From NCBI GenBank assembly GCA_949358305.1, contig CASHSZ010000058.1:1-64000 (forward strand): a stretch of DNA of 64,000 nucleotides, written 5' to 3'. This DNA is from Strigamia acuminata. Its lineage: Eukaryota > Arthropoda > Chilopoda > Geophilomorpha > Linotaeniidae. Made by a program: the position numbers and the translations under genes. How positions within the stretch are numbered: the first letter of the stretch is position 1; every line of letters begins with the position of its first letter. Under the pieces are notes generated by a model that was given only the letters and a program-made list of their open reading frames with translations, searched no databases and was not told the origin of the DNA. Positions 9,301 through 16,912 of this stretch are shown in pieces.

Positions 9301-11290
9301 AAACCTGTGACTTTTGGGCCATCGGGATGATCCAAGAATAGCGGGTCGCATCAAAAGAAGTCATAGGCGCCGGCCCCCACACGTCCATATGGAGCAGATC
9401 CAACGCCGTTGTTGAAACAGGATGTGGATCGGGTTTATGAGATGCACGAATAGATTTGGCGATACGGCAGTGGTTGCAAGCCAACTCTTTGGAGACTTCT
9501 CCGGATTCGACGCCATAAACTTGTTCGTTGGCAGCCAGAAGGCGCATCGCAGCCGTGTGTAAATGTCCAAGACGGCTATGCCAAATGCCCGTCGCGTCCT
9601 GCTTGGACGTAGGAGCGGCCACCTTCTTCGGATTTGACGGCGAAGAGGTGTTCGGAGGGGAAGTCGAGGAGATTGACTTGAGGGCATTGGTATAGGACTG
9701 GAGAGGAGGAACGGCTGCGGGAGGAAGTGATGTAGAAGGAGGTAAAGGAGGTGAAGTCGACTGCGGTGCAGGAATGGCATCAGGAATGGGCGGAATTGGG
9801 GTCGGCGGAGGTGAGTTCGCAACGTCGAATCGAAAATCCGTAATGTGTCGAGGTTGAGACTTCTTCTTCGACTTCGGGATTTTGACAAAGTCTTCCTCGA
9901 CGGTAACCATTGTTCGTACCGGAGGGGTTTGTGAGGAAGTCGGCGGCGGAACAGTCGAAACAGTCGTAGAAATCGTCGCAGAAGAACATAATCCATCGAC
10001 ATAGTAAAGTCCACCCTTTTCCTTAGCACGTAGCACCGGACAACGAGCGTCTGTCTGATATATGTTGACTTCTCCTTTAAAAATATGAATATGATGTTCG
10101 TTTTTATCGATCTTCGAAACGGAGATAAGGTTGGCCTCGAAGTTTGGAGCAAAAAGGACATCTCGAAGGTTAACGATGCACTCGCATCCATCGATGAGCG
10201 TTTGAATGCGAACCGTGCCTTTGCCGGTGACCTGAGAATGGCCCTGTCCGAGTTCGATGTCGAAAGGCACAACGGTCACAAAGTCGACAAACCACGACTG
10301 CACGTGTGAAACGTGGTCGGTTGCCCCGCAGTCTACAATCCATTCATGGCCTTGCATGAAATGCACCGTCGGAGATTGAACCAGATGCGGAGGGGCGTTC
10401 ACGAAAAAGTTCGATTCTCTTCGGACTTGAGAATTGCCTCGTGGTTTACCGTCTGCCGGTTTCGAAGCGGTGTTCTGGTTGCGGCGTCGGCTCTTACTTC
10501 GCGACGGACGTTGCAGAGACACAGCCGGAAGTGGTTGGCGATTGTCCTGTCGCGGTTTAGGGCACTTATTAGCGTAGTGTCCTTTTTCGCCGCAATTAAA
10601 GCATGTCACGGATTCAATTGGACGGGGTGTTCGGTTTCGATTACGACCACGGTCCGATGCGTAGGCAGATGAGTTACCGGAAGTATCACGTGAAGAATAT
10701 GTCTTAAGACGCATATACTCCGCAAGGAGCTGATCCGAGACGATGTTAGGTTTGAATTTGTCGTCATCCCAGTGGTAAATGGCGAAGGAAACTTGAGAAT
10801 ATTCGGGGGGTAACATGTCCAAATATTGATAAGCTTGGTGGTCGGGTGAAACTGTTTCTCCGATGTCGGTGAGTTTGCGGACGTGGTAGTCCACCCGGCC
10901 AAGGAAATCAGCCATTTCTTCGTTTTTGTCGATATGAAGATTGAGGAATTCTCGTCGAAGAGCGGCTTTGCGCGCGCGGGAACTGGGCGCGTAGATTTTG
11001 GCTAATGCGTCCCAGCCTTCCTTCGGGGTCTTGACAGAATCGAGGGCTGATTTCTTCGCTTCACTCAAATGAATGTAAAGCAGACCCAAAGCTTTATCCT
11101 TTTTTCTTTGAAATTTGAGTTTCTCCTTTTCGGTGGCCGTAACAAGAAAGTCTTTTTCATTTTCTTCGGTGATGTGGTGCCAAAGCCCCTCAGCTTTGAG
11201 GAGCATTCGCATCGATCGCGACCACATCTCGTAGTTGCCGATGGCGAGTATCGGTACGTGACCACCGGAAGTATTCGAGCCTTTCTGCAT
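6395..11290 (-). CDS. C1 copia Gag-Pol polyprotein
   Basis: 1631 aa single ORF from the ATG at 11290. Order: Gag (NYEMWSRSMRMLL), CCHC knuckle CFNCGEKGHYANKC, protease with the unusual site DCGATDH, pre-integrase HHCC (LWHSRLGHLH...CNHC), integrase (HMDVWGP, RSDRGGEF, NGTAERIN), MBD-like segment (about residues 1033-1103), RT (YVDDIVLFY), and copia RNase H (TDASWASD...STMEAEF). Compared with C2 it lacks 11 residues between the first Asp and DATRYSW of the integrase core, an in-frame loss near 9349-9362 that removes a core strand. The integrase is therefore probably inactive although the frame is open. It is a close relative of C2, with long shared blocks, but has unrelated LTRs. Confidence 0.93.
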   Translation of the reverse strand: MQKGSNTSGGHVPILAIGNYEMWSRSMRMLLKAEGLWHHITEENEKDFLVTATEKEKLKFQRKKDKALGLLYIHLSEAKKSALDSVKTPKEGWDALAKIYAPSSRARKAALRREFLNLHIDKNEEMADFLGRVDYHVRKLTDIGETVSPDHQAYQYLDMLPPEYSQVSFAIYHWDDDKFKPNIVSDQLLAEYMRLKTYSSRDTSGNSSAYASDRGRNRNRTPRPIESVTCFNCGEKGHYANKCPKPRQDNRQPLPAVSLQRPSRSKSRRRNQNTASKPADGKPRGNSQVRRESNFFVNAPPHLVQSPTVHFMQGHEWIVDCGATDHVSHVQSWFVDFVTVVPFDIELGQGHSQVTGKGTVRIQTLIDGCECIVNLRDVLFAPNFEANLISVSKIDKNEHHIHIFKGEVNIYQTDARCPVLRAKEKGGLYYVDGLCSSATISTTVSTVPPPTSSQTPPVRTMVTVEEDFVKIPKSKKKSQPRHITDFRFDVANSPPPTPIPPIPDAIPAPQSTSPPLPPSTSLPPAAVPPLQSYTNALKSISSTSPPNTSSPSNPKKVAAPTSKQDATGIWHSRLGHLHTAAMRLLAANEQVYGVESGEVSKELACNHCRIAKSIRASHKPDPHPVSTTALDLLHMDVWGPAPMTSFDATRYSWIIPMAQKSQVFGVFKDFVARIENVAGTHIKAIRSDRGGEFMSNEFLRYLKDKGIEGQRTNPSSPQMNGTAERINRTMIDNVRATLEETRLPDELWAEFAVTFAYLKNRSPHSRLKNEVPYILWRQRALSLRHLRKLGSKCWVHYTAPGRNKFEARAWEGYLVGYATGTRGYRIWNPVDNKVVESIHVKINERITYRKSLRNGNRTSFESPQRPPNQSEPHVNFDDNITYVRWSKTADSEDGSSSSDEESDMPPLEESSSSAASAQFQTPERQFQEACALRLPSSDSNLSDDTDRDIDNIDEVSLVPMSNYTSPHMSPQTSPQTSPPVSQPGSPRRFVTTRRRAGTSVLQHTIPVFDAAPMSPAPLQGTEGTEVAPTFAHRTAYKWRYVGGDSHCARWRREEHLRKDQRPGKIDTDVYYFPEPDVRLRSRGDIEKYCQFNHLEYNPELFFFGSIEYTTPTIPARHVAHLCRTEPASFAEIPKFHDAPKWREAIDEELGTFKEREVYQEVPRPPDTTILGCKWIFKLKTDTTGKISRYRARLVAQGFRQTLGVDYDEVFSPVVNFVLIRFFFCLLVSLLGWKDAHLDVKCAYLYGDLEHRVYMRIPAGATCSNPNNVWLLIKSLYGLHQSGRQWYEKLDETLRALGFRKLPACNCVYVFGKSAIMLVYVDDIVLFYATDNVLTHLIQLISTKFQIVNLGPISKLLGVEFIRSAGRTFISQRAYIAKILKKFDITPDRMIKVPVTVGTTLVKGSKENLPDFPYRSLIGSLLFLASRTRPDILYSIIALSQYNNCYDESHIRALLQVLRYVANTADYMIELSGCNSSQLWACTDASWASDTATSLSFGGFITFIGNIPIGWSCKKQSSVACSTMEAEFIALVECVKELYWLDHVFHQLPFLNRLSSPIVYSDALASIQFTSNDVENSKTKHIRVRYHWLREWYVAKRFQLRKIPGDVNIADIFTKWLSSDRLNKLIGGIFQL
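7981..8190 (-). other. MBD-like segment in C1
   Basis: Residues about 1033-1103. Reads W-R-Y-V-G-G-D, then WRREEHLRKDQRPGKI, TDVYYFPEPDVRLRS and DIEKYC, ending in a hydrophobic ELFFF. DVYY, the R-x-R-S step and the following helix-like Asp-Ile-x-x-Tyr match the MBD signature. It is flanked by acidic/proline-rich linker and by the RT N-terminus (AEIPKFHDAPKWREAI). Confidence 0.55.
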
Positions 11291-11529
11291 CGTGATGAAG
11301 ACGAAGGCACAAACGCGGAGATAAACTAGTGTTGGGAGTGGCGATGTCGGCGATAAGCGATAAATCGAAGCACGAAAATCGACGAAATAGCACTAAAACG
11401 GCGCACAAAACACGGATTCCGTAGCACAAACACGACACGGCACTGTTCCCACGTGGATCGAAGCGGAATACCAAAAATGGGCGACAACTTCTGAAGTTGT
11501 CAAATAACCTCCGGTTGCCAGTCTGAGAG

Positions 11530-11558
11530 GGTCCGTTCGACTGCCTGGAGCCGCGGGA
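11530..11558 (-). promoter_or_regulatory. C1 leader motif (diverged)
   Basis: Minus-strand TCCCGCGG followed by a diverged remainder, in the noncoding leader about 240-270 bp upstream of the start codon. Flanking sequence (GGTACAAGTGAGGTT before, GGACCCTCTCAG after) equals the C2 leader at 22915-22970. C2 and the N elements keep the intact palindromic version. Confidence 0.5.
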
Positions 11559-12147
11559 AACCTCACTTGTACCACGACAAGCACAACCGGAGAATACAAC
11601 GGCGCTTACTCGGATTCGAGTGAAGGGCGCCGAGGATACTAAGTGTCCCACACCAAAATCCCCCTTAAAAACTAACAAAGGTAATACGACTACTGAAAGG
11701 GAAGTATTGATTAATTCGGTGCGGTGAAAAACCGATTGATGTGCGATTATTTGGCCAAATCGCATTTAATCGCCGAAAAAGCGATAAATCGTCGAAAATC
11801 GATATAAATCGTCGATACTGCCGTGCACCGGGGCACTAAGCAGCGGGAATCGCCCGTTTCTAGTGGTAAACGTCGCGAAGACGTTGTCGTACGAAGTAAA
11901 ACGGCGAAAACCTGAAAAAATATGAAATTTGCCGGAAAATTCGCGTAGCCCGCGGAATTTTCGGCAAAATTAAGGAATGAGGCGTCGTAAGAACGTCGAA
12001 TCAACGTCGCTAAGACGTTGGCAAGACGAAAATCGGTGGAAAATAGTGACGAAAATCTGAAAATAGATAAATGCTGCAAAAATTCGCGATAAACGCGAAA
12101 ATTTTGCAGTAAATTAACGAAAATTGCACAGTGGATCGTCTCCAGCG

Positions 12148-12158
12148 CTCTGCTACCA
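12148..12158 (-). promoter_or_regulatory. C1 primer-binding site (initiator Met tRNA)
   Basis: Minus-strand TGGTAGCAGAG, 2 nt inside the 5' LTR. It is complementary to the 3' end (CTCTGCTA plus CCA) of animal initiator-Met tRNA. Confidence 0.85.
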
Positions 12159-12160
12159 CT

Positions 12161-12771
12161 TGTAGGCAAGTGAAGCGCAAAACGGTGCGAATAACACCGG
12201 TGGAAGCGTGTATTTAGCACGAAAGGCGCCGTCTCGACCCGAGACGAACGTAACACGGACGTTTTGCCGTGAAAAACAAGTGCGCGTGGCCTAATGCCAC
12301 TTATCTGCGCAAAAACTATAAACTAAGCACTTATAAACGTGCTAGGTTAACTGGCAATGAGTTAAAACAATAAAATATAATGTTTAATCGAAATAATGCT
12401 TACATATAATGTTCCTATTCATTTGAAAAGGTTGGAAAACATCCTCGCACCTGTGTGCGGCCATCTTGGGTGAGAATAACAAACGATAACACCATCTGGT
12501 GTTAGAATTGGGCAATATAAAAAAAGGAAAATATTACAAGATGCATGATGCCACATGCATTTGATGGAAAACTAACAGCAAGGTGCTTAATGCACTTAAA
12601 TATAACACAATCACGTACAATTGTACGGAATACAACTTGGAACATATCCAAAATAAGAAATACATTGAAAAGAGTCAATAAAAAGTAAATAACATAATGA
12701 ATACTGAATAATCATTGATAACATCGACTCAAATAATAATTTGTGATCCGTACCGAATCATATGACCAACA
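12161..12771 (-). repeat. C1 5' LTR
   Basis: 611 bp, apparently identical to 5570-6180, followed by the TSD gaggt at 12772-12776. Confidence 0.95.
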
Positions 12772-13669
12772 GAGGTGTATACACGTCGTATACAACTCGT
12801 ATACGACTTGTAAACGATTCGTTTACGATTACGATCAAAATACGAGCTCGTATACAACGCGTATACGAGCGAGTGGAAATCATCGACCATCTCGAATACG
12901 ACTCGAATACGATTCGAATACATCTCGAATACATCTCGAATACGAGTCGTACGAGTCAAAGTCCGGGAACGGGTCATCGACTATCTCGTATTCGACTCGA
13001 AAACGAGTCGAATACGATTTCGCGTTGAAGAAGGGCAAAATTCGCATTCGACTCGAAAACGAGTCGAATACGAATTCGCATTCGACTCGAAAACGAGTCG
13101 AATACGATTTCGCGTTGAAGAAGGGCAAAACTCGTACTCGACTCGAAAACGAGTCGAATACGATTTCGCGTTGGAGAAGGGCAAAACTCGTACTCGACTC
13201 GAAAACGAGTCGAATACGATTTCGCGTTGAAGAAGGGCAAAATTCGCATTCGACTCGAAAACGAGTCGAATACGATTTCGCGTTGAAGAAGGGCAAAACT
13301 CGCATTCGACTAGAAAACGAGTCGAATACGATTTCGCGTTGAAGAAGGGCAAAACTCGTACTCGACTCGAAAGCGAGTCGAATACGATTTCGCGTTGAAG
13401 AAGGGCAAAACTCGTACTCGACTCGAAAACGAGTCGAATACGATTTCGCGTTGGAGAAGGGCAAAACTCGTACTCGACTCGAAAACGAGTCGAATACGAT
13501 TTCGCGTTGAAGAAGGGCAAAATTCGCATTCGACTCGAAAACGAGTCGAATACGATTTCGCGTTGAAGAAGGGCAAAACTCGCATTCGACTAGAAAACGA
13601 GTCGAATACGATTTCGCGTTGAAGAAGGGCAAAACTCGTACTCGACTAGAAAGCGAGTCGAATACGAGA
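12772..13669 (-). repeat. Right arm of foldback-like satellite with inverted 56-bp array
   Basis: After the TSD the palindromic words resume (CGTATACAAC, CGAATACATC). From about 12990 to 13669 come roughly eleven copies of the 56-bp unit in inverse orientation to those at 4271-4630 (GAAGAAGGGCAAAACTCG on plus). Some units are shortened, for example around 13050-13090. Without C1 the whole structure would be about 2.2 kb: array, palindromic centre, inverted array. This resembles Drosophila foldback elements, whose long inverted ends are made of tandem repeats. No outer TSD or encoded protein is seen. Confidence 0.85.
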
Positions 13670-13911
13670 TCATTTTTTGATCTGGGTCGTGAATGCGTCC
13701 GTATGTCACGCGAACGCGTGTTGGAGTCGATTCCGAGTTCGTATTCCATCTTGAACGCGCATTGGAGACGTAAACCAGTTTATTTTACCCACTCTCGCTC
13801 GATCCCGCTTCATCGCTCCTTGTCGCTCCTGTGAAAAAAAATACATGAGAATGTGCAGAAATGAACCTTCCAATACTCACATGAAAATTGACAACCTTGA
13901 CACAAAACAGT
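13670..13911. other. Junction DNA between satellite and truncated G1 pol
   Basis: No gene. A minus-strand GTGAGTATT donor near 13880 and a T8CACAG acceptor near 13831 would make an intron of only about 50 bp, without supporting exons. A TGTTGGGAG start preceded by a purine-rich stretch on the minus strand at about 13929 looks like a polypurine tract/LTR junction, but it does not match the G1 LTR. Confidence 0.4.
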
Positions 13912-14463
13912 CTATTGACACTCCCAACACCACCCCGGACGTTTTCCGGAAGAGTTTGGTCCACCCGGAATCCCCAGAATAGTCGCCCCCGAAATGCGGA
14001 TTTCGCGGAAGCCAATCCGCGAAAAGGTTAAGGCCCATCGGCCAAATTTCCCAGATGGCTCAGGCGTTCGCATCAACCATTTCAATGCTTCAGCATCTGA
14101 TTCTAAAGTGAATGTACCATATTCGAGATATGGTTTAAATCGATCAATAGCCCACACGACTGCGAGACATTCGAGTTCCGGCGTTGTATAACGCTTCTCC
14201 GCTCCACGTAAAACTCTGCTTGCATAAGCTACAGGTCTGGGTACAGAAATGTTTTTCTGCTTCTTTTCATCGAATATATCGACGTCTTGGCAAAGGACAG
14301 CTCCTAAGCCTTCATGTGAAGCGTCAGTCATGACAACAAATGGCAAAGTCATATCTGGTTTGTGTAGACAATTGTCACCACAAAGTAGCTCTTTAATTTT
14401 ATTAAAAGCTTCTGTCTGCTCATCTCCCCATTCAAATGGAGTTTTCTCATTCATCATACGTGT
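13912..14463 (-). pseudogene. G1 pol fragment: RNase H domain, 3'-truncated
   Basis: Continuation of the G1 pol frame after the G2 insertion; the frame matches exactly when one TSD copy is removed. It begins after the RT connection and carries a gypsy RNase H (MTDASHEGLGAVL, ELECLAVVWAIDRFKPYL, SDAEALKWL). After GRWALTFSRI near 14005 it no longer resembles RNase H, and the frame stops at 13912. The rest of RNase H, the integrase and the 3' LTR are missing. Confidence 0.85.
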
Positions 14464-14467
14464 GTAT

Positions 14468-14657
14468 TGTTACGTGGATTCCGGGCCTGATCAGGTTTCC
14501 ACGCAACTGTGTTTAATTGGGGTTTTAATGAGTGTGAAAAGGAAGGAATGAGATTCATTTATGCTTTAAATTCAATTCAGATTTATTTGACCGGACAAAC
14601 AGAGTTTGTTCGATCCCTTTTAAATTCAGTTACATTTATTCTCAAACAGGTCAGAAT
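14468..14657 (-). repeat. G2 3' LTR, first part
   Basis: 190 bp, matching 35586-35775. It ends at agaat (14653-14657), the left TSD of N1, and continues at 20517. Confidence 0.95.
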
Positions 14658-15326
14658 TGTTAGTATTTGGAGCAGACATATGGTCACAGCCAGTTAATCT
14701 TGCGTGTTTCTATATTGTAAGCGGCTCATGTAGCGCGGTGATCGATTGTTGAGTCGTCTGCTCGAAAGAGCTTATCGTTTAGTCTGTTTTGGTGTGTTAT
14801 CACTTGATAATACATGGCTTTATTCTATAATGATACGCGTTTCCGGATTAGCGTATTGATGACATTGTCTTGTATCACATATCGAGTTGTGTAGTATTTC
14901 CCATCTCTGTATCTGTATAGCGTGTCTACGTGGGAATGCACATAATCTATGTTAACAATAACATATGTCTAGTGGTGTATTGTAATTAATTAGTTGGATC
15001 TCAAATGGTATGATCTTATGTTATAAGAAGTGTAATATAACATCGAATATTTATTACAATTATGTATAAGTTGTTTTAGTTATTTCTTAATGGTTATTGT
15101 ATTATTTTCCAAGTTATAATGTAGACTTGTCTTGTGTATAACCATTTTATGTCACATGTCAACTGTAGTGACACATGTCACAATATTGAATGATTTGTTC
15201 TACCTGTATTGTTTTTGACACACTTGGCTTTGTTTTCTGCCAATAAAGATGGCGGCACGATTTGTGCACTTCACGCACAGCTAGAAAATTGCTTGGGACT
15301 CACCTTATTCCGATTATAGGCCAACA
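14658..15326 (+). repeat. N1 5' LTR
   Basis: 669 bp. The poly(A) signal AATAAA (15242-15247) overlaps a perfect YY1-type site AAGATGGCGGC (15246-15256). Confidence 0.95.
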
Positions 15327-15327
15327 G

Positions 15328-15338
15328 TGGTAGCAGAG
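15328..15338 (+). promoter_or_regulatory. N1 primer-binding site (initiator Met tRNA)
   Basis: TGGTAGCAGAG, 1 nt after the 5' LTR; the same primer class as C1, C2 and N2. Confidence 0.85.
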
Positions 15339-16912
15339 GCTTGCGTTTGGTGAGTTGCTGTCATCAATAAGCATTTTCTCGGCGAATTTTTCCACGTCGC
15401 GGACGGCCACGACGCACGGAAAACGGGGACGGGACGACACGAGACGTTTCCCGCACGTCGCCGAGCAGAGAAGCCGACGATAGGAGCAGCCAAGCAGTAT
15501 TTTCGCCAAAATTCGCCTGCGAATAGCGAATTCCACGTGTTTGATGTTGTAAACACATTTTCGGACGTTTTGGAGCCCAATTGCGTTCGAAAATTGGTGG
15601 AAAATTTGACGGAAACCTCTTTTCTGGATGAAAACGGCGAACCACTTTTTCGGAAATCCAAGATGGCGGCGCCCACGACTGTACGAGTCTGAGGCCGTGT
15701 TTGGACTGTTTTCAAGTCGACGAGTGGATCCCAGCGCTGGAAATAACAACGTGGGATCACATAAGGAGCCAAGGAAGTTTTTGGAACCGGTTTGGAGTTG
15801 AATCGGATTGTTCTTCGTCGGAAACGAAGCATTTTTCGGCGGCGACGAGTGCAAACATAGTTCGCCAACGTTTAGAGGCTTACCGCACGTATTAAATACG
15901 TGCCCACCGATTTGAAGGCGTTTAGCAAACGTATTTCGGTGGGAAGAGAAGTTTTTCGTGTCCGGGACACGACAAACGAACGGTTGGAACTGGTTATGGA
16001 GCGACGAGACACGCTGTGAACGAGCGGCGTCGCATTCGACGATAAAGCGTCGAAAACCAGTGAATTTCGATTGGAAATCACGGGAATCAGTGCCTGGAAA
16101 GCAGGAAGGATTGCTAAGAGACGGTAGGAACACAAAATATAATTTATTTGTTGTATTTTTGCCGATTTTCCACCATGATGTGCGGTGCAGCCAGATCCAA
16201 GATGGCGCCGCCCATGCCAAGCTGGTGAAAAAGGACGAGAATCGTTGCCAACGAGTATTTGGAGCATCTCCATCGTTGGATAACGTCGGGAAGACGTTCT
16301 ACGGAACAGCGGCTAGTGTTTCGAGAGGTTTTTGGAATTTTTTTCGGCGAACATTTCGATTTTTGGAGCGATTTTTCGCACGCGACGTGCGAATCGAGAT
16401 TTTGGAATCACGGATTGGCCCGTACAGGGTATCTGTGCATCGTTGGACCGGTTAAGTCTTGTACCAGGTGTACAAGTGAATTGCAACGGATTCCAGCGTT
16501 AGGAGCGACGTTTCAGCGACGTCTTCGCGGGATTTGCGACGCAAAAATCCCGCAAATTTCAACGACAACGTGCCAGCATTGTTTTGTTTATTTGGGATTG
16601 TCGTGAAACTCTGTTATAGTTATTTAAGGTTTTGTTTTGGGGTCCCTTTGTTTGTTCCTTGCCCTTTACTCGGTCGAGTAGCAAGGTCCTATTTCCTCAC
16701 AGGCTATTTCTGGCCACCAAGTGTCCCGCGGGCCCAGGAGCACCGGTCGGAACTTGGGAAATACTGTGGTGGAGTTTGTCATCTCACTTAGTGAGATTAG
16801 CCCAAGGGAAGTTGTGCATTTTCTCCTTCATTTTGGTTGGGAAAAATGTTTTTGTGTATTTTCAAAGTGGAAAAGTGTTTCTAGTGAAAGTGCTACGGTT
16901 GAATTTGTGGAA
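15339..16912 (+). other. N1 long noncoding leader
   Basis: About 1.57 kb without a convincing ORF. It has YY1-like sites at 15660-15670 and 16199-16209. The segment about 16160-16620 is more than 90% identical by eye to the N2 leader (51710-52160), clearly closer than the two ORFs are. The motif at 16724-16753 is shared with C2 and N2. Confidence 0.7.
16724..16753 (+). promoter_or_regulatory. Shared copia leader motif in N1
   Basis: A 30-bp block containing CCGCGGGCCCAGG, then GCACCGGTCGGAAC, nearly identical to C2 (22931-22960) and N2 (52259-52288). It includes the palindromes CCGCGG, GGGCCC and ACCGGT; here GGTGCACC is changed to GGAGCACC. It lies about 160 bp before the ATG. A packaging or dimerisation role is inferred. 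Confidence 0.6.

Larger units (their letters stand above)
5570..12771 (-). mobile_element. C1: complete copia-type LTR retrotransposon
   Basis: The element is 7202 bp with two 611-bp LTRs (5570-6180 and 12161-12771) that look identical by eye, ends TG...CA and a perfect 5-bp TSD gaggt (5565-5569, 12772-12776). It has an initiator-Met primer site, a polypurine tract and one long ORF. It was inserted into the satellite: joining 5569 to 12777 restores the GTATACGAGGTGTATACAC word seen elsewhere in the array. LTR identity points to a recent insertion. Confidence 0.95.

Noticed and set aside
9361-10272. 303-codon overlapping ORF inside C1
   Set aside because: Shadow frame of the Pro/Ser-rich part of the polyprotein on the same strand; no counterpart in C2.
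12880-13749. Long ORFs (up to 289 codons) in the satellite
   Set aside because: They come from a stop-free 56-bp unit open in all three frames; low-complexity, no domain.
13831-13885. Short GT-AG intron on the minus strand
   Set aside because: Only about 50 bp long, with no coding exon on either side; chance signals likely.
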